Assembly (NCBI RefSeq): GCF_017168195.1
Contig: NZ_JADNYL010000005.1
Span: 1 to 64,000 of the forward strand
Length of the DNA stretch: 64,000 nt
Direction: 5' to 3'
Source of the DNA: Thalassotalea sp. G2M2-11
GTDB taxonomy: Bacteria > Pseudomonadota > Gammaproteobacteria > Enterobacterales > Alteromonadaceae
Shown: positions 8,792 to 17,740 of the stretch, piece after piece
Numbering within the stretch: the first letter of the stretch is position 1
How the letters are laid out: each line of letters begins with the position of its first letter
Translations under genes and position numbers: made by a program
Notes under the pieces: generated by a model
Told to the model about the DNA's origin: nothing
Seen by the model: only the letters and a program-made list of their open reading frames with translations
Database searches by the model: none

Positions 8792-10069
8792 CTAAGCAAC
8801 TTGCTTTTGGTTCTTTTTAAACAGTTCTCTAAATACCGGATAGATATCTTCAACCGATTTGATGTGTTGCATGGCAAAGTGCTCATGAGTACTTGCAACT
8901 TGTGAATAATATTGCCACAGCGTTTGATGGGCGCGTTGGGTTATTTCTATATAGGCAAAGTAGCGCGTGATGGGTAATATTTTTTCTACCATTAATTCGC
9001 TACAGTGAGGTGAATCATCAGCCCAATTATCACCATCTGAAGCTTGTGCACCGTAGATATTCCACTCTCTGGGGTTATAGCGGTCATTCATAATTTTTAC
9101 CATTAACTCCAGCGCACTTGATGCGATCGTGCCGCCTGTTTCTTGAGAATAGAAAAACTCCTGCTCATCTACCTCTTTAGCTTGAGTGTGATGGCGAATA
9201 TAGACTACATCGATGGTTTTATAAGTACGCGTAAGGAAAAGGTATAATAAGATATAAAAACGTTTAGCTATGTCTTTAGTGGCTTGGTCCATCGAACCAG
9301 AAACATCCATCAAACAGAACATCACCGCTTTTGATGTTGGCACAGGCTGTTTGGCGTAATTTCGAAACTGTAGATCAAAGGTATCAATAAAAGGCACTTT
9401 TTTGATTTTCTCTTTCAGTGCTTTGATTTCTTTTTTTAGGCCTTTTATTTCTTTGATGTGTTCATGTGTATCTTGTTCTAAGGCTAGAAGTTGTTGTTCT
9501 AACTCTTTGAGGTGCTTTCGTTTCCCTGACGTCATGGCAATGCGTCTGGCGATAGACCCTTGCAACGATTTTACAATATCAATATTGGCAGGCATGCCTT
9601 CGGCACAATAACCGGAACGTACGGTTTTATAATCAATCAACTTGTCTAGCTGGTTTTTTTCTAAGTTTGGTAATTCAAGATCTTCAAACAATAAGTTCAA
9701 ATATTCATCCTTTGATATAGAAAAAACGAAATCATCTTCTCCTTCACCAGAGTCACTTGCTTCACCTTGTCCACTACCTTGACCTTGTTGTTGCGGTGGG
9801 CGTTTAATTTTATCTCCTTCACTGTATTGATCATTACCTGGATGAACGCGATCTTTTATGCCTCCTTTTCCTTGATGGAAGATTGGCTCACTAAGATCTT
9901 TTTTTGTAATGGTAATACTTTCACCACTGTCAACATCAGTAACGCCACGCTTATTCACCGCTTGTTCAACTGACTTTTTTATCTGTTGCTTATAGCGTCG
10001 AATAAAGCGCTGTCGATTAACGGTGCTTTTATTCTTACTGTTTAACCTTCTATCGATAAAATTGGCCAT
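8792..10069 (-). CDS. yeaH: YeaH/YhbH family protein (DUF444), von Willebrand A-like
   Basis: A 425-residue cytoplasmic protein of the DUF444 family. It starts [15 protein letters not shown], characteristic of YeaH. Residues about 85-110 are a low-complexity Q/G/S/E linker ([16 protein letters not shown]). The C-terminal half has a vWA-like domain with the metal-site motif D-V-S-G-S ([20 protein letters not shown]). A charged coiled-coil-like stretch of K/E/L lies near residues 185-220. It is the middle gene between prkA and the SpoVR gene (36 and 21 nt gaps). The trio is known as a stress and nutrient-starvation locus; the molecular role of DUF444 is unclear. Confidence 0.93.
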   Translation of the reverse strand: MANFIDRRLNSKNKSTVNRQRFIRRYKQQIKKSVEQAVNKRGVTDVDSGESITITKKDLSEPIFHQGKGGIKDRVHPGNDQYSEGDKIKRPPQQQGQGSGQGEASDSGEGEDDFVFSISKDEYLNLLFEDLELPNLEKNQLDKLIDYKTVRSGYCAEGMPANIDIVKSLQGSIARRIAMTSGKRKHLKELEQQLLALEQDTHEHIKEIKGLKKEIKALKEKIKKVPFIDTFDLQFRNYAKQPVPTSKAVMFCLMDVSGSMDQATKDIAKRFYILLYLFLTRTYKTIDVVYIRHHTQAKEVDEQEFFYSQETGGTIASSALELMVKIMNDRYNPREWNIYGAQASDGDNWADDSPHCSELMVEKILPITRYFAYIEITQRAHQTLWQYYSQVASTHEHFAMQHIKSVEDIYPVFRELFKKNQKQVA

Positions 10070-10105
10070 GTAGTTACCTCAAATTAACCAGGTTAACGCG
10101 TATCA

Positions 10106-12040
10106 TTAAGAAGATTTTCGAACACGTAAGTACCATTCAGATAATAAACGTACTTGTTTTTTGGTATACCCTTTGCTCATCATACGTTCAACAAAATCAT
10201 CGTGTTTTTGTTGATCGTCATTGGATGTTTTGGTGTTAAAAGAAATAACTGGCAATAAGTCTTCAGTATTAGAAAACATTTTTTTCTCGATCACTGTCCG
10301 TAGTTTTTCATAACTGGTCCAGAGTGGATTTTTGCCGTTATTATTGGCTTTCGCCCGTAAGACAAAATTGACAATCTCGTTGCGAAAATCTTTTGGATTA
10401 CTAATACCAGCGGGCTTTTCAATTTTTTCCAACTCGTTATTCAGTGCTTCACGGTCGAATAATTGCCCGGTTTCAGCATCACGGTACTCTTGATCTTGGA
10501 TCCAAAAGTCTGCGTAAGTGACGTAGCGATCAAAGATGTTTTGCCCGTATTCTGAGTATGACTCTAAGTAGGCGGTTTGAATCTCTTTACCGATAAATTC
10601 AATGTATTGTGGAGATAGATAGCCTTTAATAAATTCTAAGTAACGTTCTGCTGTTTCTTTTGGTAATTGCTCGCGTTCAATTTGTTGTTCTAACACATAG
10701 AATAAATGAACAGGGTTTGCGGCTACCTCCATATGATCGAAGTTGAATACCCTTGATAGAATTTTGAAAGCAAAACGAGTTGAAAGCCCTGACATGCCTT
10801 CGTCTACTCCTGCATAATCTCGATATTCTTGATAAGATTTTGCTTTGGGATCTGTATCTTTTAAGCTTTCACCGTCATAGACGCGCATTTTAGAATAAAT
10901 GCTTGAGTTCTCAGGCGCTTTTAATCGCGATAATACAGAAAATTGCGCGAGTGTTTCTAAGGTGTCTGGGGCGCATTGTGCACCAGCTAATTCACTATTT
11001 TTTAATAGTTTTTGATAAATTTTAACTTCTTCCGAAACACGCATGCAATAAGGCACTTTTACAATATACACCCGATCTAAAAAGGCTTCGTTGTTTTTGT
11101 TATTTCGAAACGTTTGCCATTCGGATTCATTGGAATGAGCTAGTAATATACCGTCAAAAGGTAAAGCTGAAAGTCCTTCGGTTGGGTTGTAATTACCTTC
11201 TTGAGTTGCCGTTAACAAAGGGTGTAAGACCTTAATAGGGGCTTTGAACATCTCGACAAATTCCATCAGCCCTTGATTAGCCCGACATAAAGCGCCTGAG
11301 TAACTGTAAGCATCTGGATCATTTTGTGCAAAATGTTCTAACTGCCTTATATCAACTTTACCAACGAGCGCTGAAATATCTTGGTTATTATCGTCACCAG
11401 GTTCAGTTTTTGCGATGGCGATTTGATCTAGAATTGACGGAAAGACTTTCACCACATCAAATTTGGTGATATCACCTTTAAATTCATGTAATCGTTTAGC
11501 CACCCAAGGCGACATAATAGTATTAAGATAACGTTCAGGAATGTTGTATTCATCCATTAATATTTTTCCATCAGAATGTTTATCAAACAGACAGAAAGGG
11601 TGGTCATTTACTGGGCTTCGTTGACCATTTGCACTTAATACATAAATAGGCTCTTGTTGCATCAATGATTTTAATTTTTCAGCTAAAGAGGATTTACCGC
11701 CACCAACAGGGCCGAGTAAGTAAAGAATTTGTTTCTTTTCTTCTAAGCCTTGTGAAGCGTGTTTGAGGTATGAAACGATTTGTTCAATCGCTTCTTCCAT
11801 GCCGTAAAAGTCTTTAAATGCAGGATATCGTGCAATAATACGGTTAGAGAAAATACGACTTAAGCGAGGCTCTGTTGATGTGTCGATCATCTCTGGATCG
11901 CCAATCGCATGTAAAAGACGCTCAGCTGCACTGGCATAGGCAAAGCGATCTTTTTGACAAATGGTTAAAAAGTCCTGTACTGAGCAAGTTTCTTCTTGCG
12001 CTTGATCATATCGTGATTGATAGTGCTGAAAAATACTCAT
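10106..12040 (-). CDS. yeaG: PrkA family AAA+/serine protein kinase (YeaG)
   Basis: A 644-residue protein matching YeaG/PrkA nearly throughout. It has an N-terminal AAA-like domain with Walker A GPVGGGKSS and a C-terminal PrkA kinase-like domain. The upstream in-frame GTG at 12052 was rejected: GGAGG lies between it and the ATG at 12040, at ideal spacing, and the E. coli protein begins at the equivalent of MSIFQHY. First gene of a three-gene operon with DUF444 and SpoVR. E. coli YeaG is an autophosphorylating kinase linked to the general stress response and nitrogen starvation; substrates here are unknown. Confidence 0.94.
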   Translation of the reverse strand: MSIFQHYQSRYDQAQEETCSVQDFLTICQKDRFAYASAAERLLHAIGDPEMIDTSTEPRLSRIFSNRIIARYPAFKDFYGMEEAIEQIVSYLKHASQGLEEKKQILYLLGPVGGGKSSLAEKLKSLMQQEPIYVLSANGQRSPVNDHPFCLFDKHSDGKILMDEYNIPERYLNTIMSPWVAKRLHEFKGDITKFDVVKVFPSILDQIAIAKTEPGDDNNQDISALVGKVDIRQLEHFAQNDPDAYSYSGALCRANQGLMEFVEMFKAPIKVLHPLLTATQEGNYNPTEGLSALPFDGILLAHSNESEWQTFRNNKNNEAFLDRVYIVKVPYCMRVSEEVKIYQKLLKNSELAGAQCAPDTLETLAQFSVLSRLKAPENSSIYSKMRVYDGESLKDTDPKAKSYQEYRDYAGVDEGMSGLSTRFAFKILSRVFNFDHMEVAANPVHLFYVLEQQIEREQLPKETAERYLEFIKGYLSPQYIEFIGKEIQTAYLESYSEYGQNIFDRYVTYADFWIQDQEYRDAETGQLFDREALNNELEKIEKPAGISNPKDFRNEIVNFVLRAKANNNGKNPLWTSYEKLRTVIEKKMFSNTEDLLPVISFNTKTSNDDQQKHDDFVERMMSKGYTKKQVRLLSEWYLRVRKSS

Positions 12041-12273
12041 AACCGCCTCCACAGCAAAATTGACTATCGGAAGAATAAGAGTGAAATATAGTGTTGTATT
12101 ACATTGTGAGCTATCTTATTCAACCTGATTAATCATATAGACCGAAAATTTAACTTATCTATTTATAAGCTTAGTCTTTATTTTTTATTATGGTGAAATT
12201 ATTAGTAAATATTTTTTACAACGGCAGTTTAAGGTTAAGTGAAATATCTAATTGATTTTTATTAATAAGGCAT

Positions 12274-12306
12274 AAAAAAAACCAGAGCAAATGCTCTGGT
12301 TTTTTC
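12274..12306 (-). terminator. Terminator after sodB
   Basis: AACCAGAGC / GCTCTGGTT with an AAAT loop, flanked by an A-run on the left and a T-run on the right. It lies 20 nt past the sodB stop; the rest of the 285-nt gap to prkA (12041-12325) shows only A/T-rich sequence, presumably the prkA promoter region. Confidence 0.9.
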
Positions 12307-12325
12307 ATTTATTTACTGGTGAGAA

Positions 12326-12907
12326 TTAAGCGAAATTTGCTGATGCAAAATCCCAGTTCGCTAATGCCCAAAATGCTTCCATGTAGCTTGGACGTAAATT
12401 ACGGTAGTCAATGTAGTATGCATGCTCCCATAAATCTACTGTTAAAAGAGGAGTTACTCCCTCATCTGTCAGTGGTGTTGCCGCATTTGAGGTATTAACA
12501 ATGGCTAAACTGCCATCATTTTTCTTCACTAACCATGTCCAGCTTGAACCGAAGTTATTTACTGCGCTGTCGGTAAATTTCGCTTTGAATTCAGCAAATG
12601 AACCGAAGCTTGCGTTAATAGCTTCAGCTAAAGCGCCAGTTGGTTCGCCGCCACCATTAGGGCTTAAGCTGTTCCAATAAAATGTGTGGTTCCAAATTTG
12701 TGCTGCGTTATTGAATACACCACCTTCAGATGACTTGACGATTTCTTCTAATGATTTACCTTCAAAGTCTGTACCTTCGATTAAACCATTAAGCTTAACC
12801 ACATAAGTGTTGTGGTGTTTGCCGTAATGGTACTCCAAAGTTTCTGCTGAAATGTGCGGTGCTAAAGCGTCTTGTGCATAAGGTAACGCTGGTAATTCAA
12901 TAGCCAT
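12326..12907 (-). CDS. sodB: Superoxide dismutase [Fe]
   Basis: A 193-residue cytoplasmic iron superoxide dismutase. Metal ligands are H27 (EYHYGKHH), a histidine in [11 protein letters not shown], and the D/H pair of [13 protein letters not shown]. The glutamine in AAQIWNH is the usual marker of the iron rather than manganese form. I start the protein at the ATG at 12907 ([10 protein letters not shown]), preceded by GGAG; the longer ORF adds 14 residues absent from the family. It is divergent from grxD, with a 263-nt gap that also contains a 16-bp palindrome. Confidence 0.96.
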   Translation of the reverse strand: MAIELPALPYAQDALAPHISAETLEYHYGKHHNTYVVKLNGLIEGTDFEGKSLEEIVKSSEGGVFNNAAQIWNHTFYWNSLSPNGGGEPTGALAEAINASFGSFAEFKAKFTDSAVNNFGSSWTWLVKKNDGSLAIVNTSNAATPLTDEGVTPLLTVDLWEHAYYIDYRNLRPSYMEAFWALANWDFASANFA

Positions 12908-13103
12908 TATATTCTCCAGGAATTGATTAGAAATATTTATTTTGCCCAAAATAAAAGAAGTTGTTTGATTTTATAAAAATCCGAGTAAAATACTCAGGTA
13001 TTAACAACTTTGCATAGTTTACCCAAATATATAGGTATTGCCAGCGTAATTATCAAGGTTAATATCTTTTAACATAGAACGAAATATTAATTAGTTAATG
13101 GTA

Positions 13104-13148
13104 ATTGCATTGAATAATGTATTGGTTGTCTCCATTATTCAATGCAAT
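13104..13148 (+). repeat. Perfect 16-bp inverted repeat in the grxD leader
   Basis: ATTGCATTGAATAATG (13104-13119) is repeated exactly in inverted form at 13133-13148 around a 13-nt loop. It lies 22 nt before the grxD start codon, next to its ribosome site. There is no T-run after it, so it does not look like a terminator. It could be an RNA leader hairpin affecting translation, an operator, or a small palindromic repeat unit. Confidence 0.7.
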
Positions 13149-13170
13149 GGCTATTAAAATAGAGGTTTAT

Positions 13171-13503
13171 ATGGATACTATTGAACGTATTAAACAACAA
13201 ATTGCAGAAAACAATATCTTATTATATATGAAAGGTTCTCCTAAGCTGCCAAGTTGTGGTTTTTCTTCTCAAGCATCTCAAGCATTAATGGCTTGTGGTG
13301 AAAAGTTTGCTTATGTTGATATTTTGCAAAACCCGGATATCCGTGCAGAGTTACCTAAATATGCAGATTGGCCAACATTTCCGCAATTGTGGGTGGAAGG
13401 AGAGCTAATTGGCGGTTGTGATATTATCATGGAAATGTATCAGCAAGGTGAATTACAACCTTTAGTAAAAGAGGCTGCAGTGAAAAACACGACTGAAGAG
13501 TAA
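13171..13503 (+). CDS. grxD: Monothiol glutaredoxin GrxD (Grx4)
   Basis: A 110-residue monothiol glutaredoxin with the active-site CGFS at residues 29-32 and the glutathione-binding WPTFPQLWV and GGCDI motifs. Such proteins bind and deliver [2Fe-2S] clusters, together with BolA. The longer ORF starting at 13117 was rejected: it would read through the palindrome, while ATG 13171 has GAGG just upstream and gives the family N-terminus MDTIERIKQQI. It is divergent from sodB and upstream of a peroxiredoxin, giving an oxidative-stress/iron cluster. Confidence 0.95.
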   Translation: MDTIERIKQQIAENNILLYMKGSPKLPSCGFSSQASQALMACGEKFAYVDILQNPDIRAELPKYADWPTFPQLWVEGELIGGCDIIMEMYQQGELQPLVKEAAVKNTTEE

Positions 13504-13539
13504 ATTTATTTTACTTTTTGGTTGAAAAAACAAGTAATG

Positions 13540-13557
13540 CCTCAATACTTATTGAGG
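13540..13557 (+). repeat. Small perfect hairpin between grxD and the peroxiredoxin gene
   Basis: CCTCAATA-CT-TATTGAGG, an 8-bp stem with a 2-nt centre, 36 nt past the grxD stop. No T-run follows. Possibly a 3'-end structure or an operator for the downstream gene. Confidence 0.4.
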
Positions 13558-13598
13558 TAAAAATAATATATTAATCACGACAACAATCGGAGAAAAAA

Positions 13599-14204
13599 AT
13601 GAGTGTATTAGTGGGTCGTCCAGCACCGGATTTTACCGCAGCAGCAGTACTAGGAAGTGGTGAAATTGTAGATGGTTTTAACCTATCTGAAGCAATTAAA
13701 GGTAAAAAAGCGGTTATCTTTTTCTATCCATTGGACTTCACATTTGTTTGTCCTTCTGAGTTATTAGCATTTGATCATCGTTTTGAAGAATTCAAAAGCC
13801 GTGGTGTTGAAGTGATCGGTGTTTCTATCGATTCTCAATTCTCACATAATGCATGGCGAAATACTCCAGTAAATGAAGGCGGTATTGGTCCAGTTCAATA
13901 TACTTTAGTTGCTGATACTAAACATGAAATCTGTCAAGCATATGATGTTGAACATCCAGAAGCTGGCGTTGCATTCCGTGGTTCATTCTTAATTGATGAA
14001 GAAGGAAATGTACGTCACCAAGTAGTGAATGATTTACCATTAGGTCGTAATGTTGATGAAATGCTTCGTATGGTTGATGCATTACAATTCCACCAAGAGC
14101 ACGGTGAAGTTTGCCCAGCAGGTTGGAACAAAGGTGATAAAGGTATGACAGCTTCTCCAGAAGGTGTTGCTTCATACTTAACAGACAATGCTGACAAGTT
14201 ATAA
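13599..14204 (+). CDS. Typical 2-Cys peroxiredoxin (AhpC/TSA, Prx1 type)
   Basis: A 201-residue thiol peroxidase that reduces hydrogen peroxide and organic peroxides. The peroxidatic cysteine is C51 in DFTFVCPSE and the resolving cysteine is C172 in GEVCPAGW. The GGIG motif is present, but the C-terminal YF motif that makes eukaryotic Prx1 sensitive to over-oxidation is replaced by SYLTD, so sensitivity would be lower. It is a separate subfamily from the AhpC at 46941-47510. The reductant is probably thioredoxin. Ribosome site is GGAG. It is followed by an intrinsic terminator. Confidence 0.94.
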   Translation: MSVLVGRPAPDFTAAAVLGSGEIVDGFNLSEAIKGKKAVIFFYPLDFTFVCPSELLAFDHRFEEFKSRGVEVIGVSIDSQFSHNAWRNTPVNEGGIGPVQYTLVADTKHEICQAYDVEHPEAGVAFRGSFLIDEEGNVRHQVVNDLPLGRNVDEMLRMVDALQFHQEHGEVCPAGWNKGDKGMTASPEGVASYLTDNADKL

Positions 14205-14226
14205 TTGTTGAGTAATTGTGTCCTGT

Positions 14227-14250
14227 AAAAGCCGCTTGTGCGGCTTTTTT
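14227..14250 (+). terminator. Terminator after the peroxiredoxin gene
   Basis: AAAAGCCGC-TTGT-GCGGCTTTTTT hairpin with a T-run, 23 nt past the stop. Confidence 0.93.
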
Positions 14251-14354
14251 ATTGCTTATAAAAAATAAGTGATTGAATAGTACAGAACAGAATAAAATTT
14301 AATTATTACACTTTTCAGACTACACTGAGATTTATCAATAAGGAGATGGTTATT

Positions 14355-14729
14355 GTGGTGTTGCCTAAACCGATTTATGAAAACTTACCTTATCTGTACT
14401 TTTTAATAAGCGGTGCTTTACTCGCTTATGGAAAAAGTTGGCACTTTATATTTTCAGCGTCAATTTTTTATATTGTGGCTTGTGTTGTCCTTGTCACTCG
14501 CTCTGCGCATCGACGGTTAGATAAAACCCCCCATCTTAAAACAAAACATGTCATCCCTGAACTGATATACGAATACTTACCATACTGTTATGGTGCGATC
14601 GGAATTTTTATCTTAATGAGTACCGTACAACCGATATTACAGTTTATTGCATTTGCGTTATTCGTCTTGGCTTTTCGTAATTTAATGTGTCGAAGAGCGA
14701 ATAGAAGTAAAGGTAAAACGCTTTTTTAA
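14355..14729 (+). CDS. Small membrane protein of unknown function
   Basis: About 124 residues with four hydrophobic segments in two pairs, each pair following a similar start ([10 protein letters not shown] near residue 6 and [10 protein letters not shown] near residue 65). This internal repetition suggests duplication of a two-helix unit. I do not recognise a characterised family. The ATG at 14346 directly touches the AAGGAG ribosome site, which makes it a poor start; the GTG at 14355 has a 9-nt spacing and is preferred. The last 4 nt overlap the stop of the convergent rnt gene. Confidence 0.65.
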   Translation: MVLPKPIYENLPYLYFLISGALLAYGKSWHFIFSASIFYIVACVVLVTRSAHRRLDKTPHLKTKHVIPELIYEYLPYCYGAIGIFILMSTVQPILQFIAFALFVLAFRNLMCRRANRSKGKTLF

Positions 14730-15406
14730 TTATCTTGATCTGTGTCTGTTATCAGAGGCCAACCACCAAGTGTTTGCCATTTATTAACAATATGGCAAAA
14801 CAACTCAGCCGTTTTTTCTGTGTCATATAACGCTGAGTGAGCTTCTTTATTGTCGAAATCTAATTGAGCAACCTGGCATGCTTTGGCCAATACGGTTTGT
14901 CCAAGTGCTAAGCCTGATAAAGTTGTGGTGTCGAAGCTGACAAAAGGGTGAAAGGGGGAACGTTTAATTGAGCAGCGCTCGGTTGCTGCATTGACAAAGC
15001 CCAAGTCAAATGCTGCATTATGGGCCACCATAATGGCTCGTTGGCAACCTACCGCTTTCATTTTTTTTCTGATCAGTTTAAAAATCGCTTTTAATGCTTC
15101 TGCTTCAGGGACAGCTCCTCGCAGCGGGTTATTAGGATCTATGCCGGTAAATTCTAGCGCAGCAGGCTCTAAGTTAGCGCCTTCAAAGGGCTCTACATGA
15201 AAGTGAATCGTTTCATCTAAACTAAATAATCCTGAATGCTCATCAAGTGTTAATGTGGTTGCTGCAATCTCTAATAATGCATCCGTGTTGGCATTAAAAC
15301 CAGCTGTTTCTACATCAACAACTACGGGAAAATAGCCTCTAAATCGCTTTGCATATTGGTGTAGATTTTTCGTTTGTTCGCTGGCGTTAGTGTTTACTTC
15401 TGTCAT
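14726..15406 (-). CDS. rnt: Ribonuclease T
   Basis: A 226-residue DEDDh 3'-5' exonuclease that trims tRNA (end turnover), 5S and other stable RNAs. Motifs seen: V-D-V-E-T-A-G (ExoI) near residue 30, HNAAFDLGF (ExoII), and H-S-A-L-Y-D-T (ExoIII). The conserved [18 protein letters not shown] segment is specific for RNase T. In related bacteria rnt sits beside motY, as here, where the two genes are divergent with a 184-nt gap. It overlaps the convergent small membrane gene by 4 nt. Confidence 0.96.
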   Translation of the reverse strand: MTEVNTNASEQTKNLHQYAKRFRGYFPVVVDVETAGFNANTDALLEIAATTLTLDEHSGLFSLDETIHFHVEPFEGANLEPAALEFTGIDPNNPLRGAVPEAEALKAIFKLIRKKMKAVGCQRAIMVAHNAAFDLGFVNAATERCSIKRSPFHPFVSFDTTTLSGLALGQTVLAKACQVAQLDFDNKEAHSALYDTEKTAELFCHIVNKWQTLGGWPLITDTDQDN

Positions 15407-15590
15407 TTTGTTTTAAGGTAGATAATTTTTGTTAGCTGAACTGGAAAGGCATTATCGCAGATTTTTACTAGTAAAACTAAAGCGTTTCAGTAAAAATAAT
15501 TAATAATGAGTAAATTTAAAAAAAATGCTTAAGTTATTGGCTGATTTGTCGATAGTTATAATGAAGTTCTTAAATGTAGATAAGATCGTG

Positions 15591-16457
15591 ATGAAAAAAA
15601 CTCTAATAGCTTTATCGTTATGTGCATTCGTTAGTCAAAGTCATGCAGGGATCAGACAGTATCAAGCCGATCTTGGTAGTGCTAAGTGGCAATTAACCAA
15701 TGACTCTCGTCTTGAGTGTACTTTATCGCACCAAATTCCAAATTATGGTGAAGCCAAGTTCTATAGCCGTGCTAACCGCAATACCAACATGGAATTTGAG
15801 CTAGACATGCTTCGTCTGCCAGATAACTATTCCCTTGCTCAGGTAAAATCGGTTGCCCCTAATTGGAAACCCGGTGTTGCAGGGCGAACTCTCGCTGATA
15901 TGAAGTTGCATAAGCAGTTCTCCCCAGATCTGCCGAAAAAAGTCGCTTGGACTATGTTATCAGAGCTAGAACAAGGGATGAGCCCAACTTTTTATTATGA
16001 TGATTGGTACAATGATAACGATCAAATTACCGTTGGGTTATCAACTTCGCGTTTTCATAAAGCGTATCAAGATTTTGTTGCTTGTGTGGGTAATCTACTC
16101 GATTATAGTTTTGATGACATTGCCTATACGGTACTTAATTTTAAATTTAACAGTGATGAATTCACTAAAGCGTCCAAGCGCCGTATCGCCATGATACGTG
16201 AGTATTTAAGCTTAGATACCGAGTTGGAGTTAGTGTTGGTTGATGGCTTTACTGATAGCTACGGTTGGAAGTCAACTAACCAGAAAACTTCAGAAAAACG
16301 TGCCAATAAAATACGTGATTATTTTATCAAGTATGGTATTGATGCGGGTCGCATTGAAGCGAAAGGTTATGGTGAAAAACGCCATATAGCCTCAAATGAA
16401 ACGGTACTTGGTCGAGCGAAAAACCGAAGAGTGGTTATTCGTATGGATAAAGAGTAA
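15591..16457 (+). CDS. motY: Sodium-type polar flagellar motor protein MotY
   Basis: A 288-residue periplasmic protein that forms part of the T-ring of sodium-driven polar flagella. The signal peptide starts at the ATG at 15591 (MKKTLIALSLCAFVSQSHA), which selects this start over the longer ORF from 15525. The N-terminal domain carries the MotY features IRQYQADLGSAKWQL, LECTLSHQIPNYGEA and FYYDDWY. The C-terminal 110 residues are an OmpA-type peptidoglycan-binding domain with DGFTDSYG and the NRRVVIR end. It is adjacent to rnt, the usual MotY location in Vibrio and Shewanella relatives. No other flagellar gene is in the window. Confidence 0.93.
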   Translation: MKKTLIALSLCAFVSQSHAGIRQYQADLGSAKWQLTNDSRLECTLSHQIPNYGEAKFYSRANRNTNMEFELDMLRLPDNYSLAQVKSVAPNWKPGVAGRTLADMKLHKQFSPDLPKKVAWTMLSELEQGMSPTFYYDDWYNDNDQITVGLSTSRFHKAYQDFVACVGNLLDYSFDDIAYTVLNFKFNSDEFTKASKRRIAMIREYLSLDTELELVLVDGFTDSYGWKSTNQKTSEKRANKIRDYFIKYGIDAGRIEAKGYGEKRHIASNETVLGRAKNRRVVIRMDKE

Positions 16458-16478
16458 CGCGAGTGATAAAAAGCCAAT

Positions 16479-17111
16479 TTACTCTTTGGCTTTTTTATTG
16501 TCACCTTGTTGGCTGGGAGCTACTGAATCAATTCGATTGCTTATGACGAAGAAATAGCAGATACCGGCAATCACTCCCCAAAGATGTGCATCTATGGCTA
16601 CATTTGCATTAATCAAAGCGGCTACTTCTTTGCTGGCGCCAAAATACTGCTCATGGGCGACTTTTAGCAATACCCCAGCGAGTAATAAATAGCCGGTTTT
16701 TTCTTTCGCTTTGATATCTTGCAGTGCTCCCCAAATAAAAAGCGAATGTAATACCCCCGATAGTCCGACATACTCTTCCATCTGGGGATCAAATATGAAA
16801 ATAGCGCCGCTGATCATTAAAGCACTAAACAACAGTAAAGTAAGATATTGTGTTAGCGAATAATATTGACCGTGAATGCTCCACAGTAAAATGATTGCTG
16901 CACCATTAAGTAATAAATGGACATTGTTGGTGTGAAATAGGTGCCCAGTGAGCAATCGCCATAATTGAAATTGTTCGATAGTGTTTCGTTGATAGATGAA
17001 AAGTTGGCTGAATTGGTCATTAAAAACATGGCAGCCTAAGGCTAATACCAGTAAAATTAATGGACCAGCGTAGGCGCTGCTTTTTGTTGGTAATGATTTT
17101 ATTTGTAGCAT
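16479..17111 (-). CDS. rrtA: Rhombosortase (rhomboid family GlyGly-CTERM protease)
   Basis: A 210-residue intramembrane serine protease with about six membrane segments. Catalytic residues are S118 in YVGLSGVLHS and H176 in VAIDAHLWG, the pattern of the rhombosortase subfamily; WRLLTGHLFHTNNVHLLLN is also typical. Rhombosortases cleave proteins that carry a C-terminal GlyGly-CTERM signal and allow their sorting to the cell surface through the type II secretion route. No target protein with that signal is seen in this window. It is divergent from the DTW gene with 23 nt between starts, so the two share a promoter region. Confidence 0.9.
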   Translation of the reverse strand: MLQIKSLPTKSSAYAGPLILLVLALGCHVFNDQFSQLFIYQRNTIEQFQLWRLLTGHLFHTNNVHLLLNGAAIILLWSIHGQYYSLTQYLTLLLFSALMISGAIFIFDPQMEEYVGLSGVLHSLFIWGALQDIKAKEKTGYLLLAGVLLKVAHEQYFGASKEVAALINANVAIDAHLWGVIAGICYFFVISNRIDSVAPSQQGDNKKAKE

Positions 17112-17134
17112 TATTATTTAGGTCATCAAAGTCC

Positions 17135-17728
17135 ATGTCACGTCCGTATTGTAACTCATGTCATCGCCCCGAAGTTAGTTGTATTTGCCATTTAATGACA
17201 AGGGTAAATAATGATATTGAAGTGGTGGTGTTACAACACCCAAGTGAAGTGAAACAAGCGAAAGGAACGGTTACGTTATTATCGCAATCATTGAGTTTAT
17301 CACATGTGTTTGTCGGGGAAACTTTTGGATCAGACCCTAAGTTACAGCAATTATTGACCAAATATCATGGTAAAACTGCGTTACTGTATCCGTCAGCACA
17401 GGCTAAGCTTATTGATGGTAATTATCAGGCAAGTGTTGATGAGCTGGATGTTCGTTGTTTGATCTTGCTTGATGGTACGTGGAAAAAAGCATACCGTTTA
17501 TTCATGGTTAATCATTTTTTACAGCAATTGCCGCATATTGTGCTAGCTGACACGTTTGAAAGTCGATATCAAATTAGAAGTACCAAAAAGCAGGGGGCAC
17601 TTTCAACATTAGAAGCTTGTTGTCATGCATTGTCTTTACTAGAGTCAGCACCTGCAAAATATCAGCAGTTGTTGGAAAATTTTGATAAATTTAACCAATT
17701 ACATTTGTCGTATCATTCTCAAAATTAA
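17135..17728 (+). CDS. DTW domain protein, probable tRNA aminocarboxypropyltransferase
   Basis: A 197-residue protein with an N-terminal cysteine cluster YCNSCHRPEVSCICH (probable zinc site) and the DTW-family core motif D-G-T-W (LILLDGTWKKAYR). Characterised members (E. coli TapT/YfiP) transfer an aminocarboxypropyl group from SAM to uridine 47 of tRNA, giving acp3U. This protein is of the shorter type related to E. coli YfiP; equivalence is inferred. The start at 17135 gives the family N-terminus, while the longer ORF adds 25 unrelated residues. It is 12 nt upstream of ggt and probably cotranscribed. Confidence 0.88.
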   Translation: MSRPYCNSCHRPEVSCICHLMTRVNNDIEVVVLQHPSEVKQAKGTVTLLSQSLSLSHVFVGETFGSDPKLQQLLTKYHGKTALLYPSAQAKLIDGNYQASVDELDVRCLILLDGTWKKAYRLFMVNHFLQQLPHIVLADTFESRYQIRSTKKQGALSTLEACCHALSLLESAPAKYQQLLENFDKFNQLHLSYHSQN

Positions 17729-17740
17729 TCAAGGAGTTTT

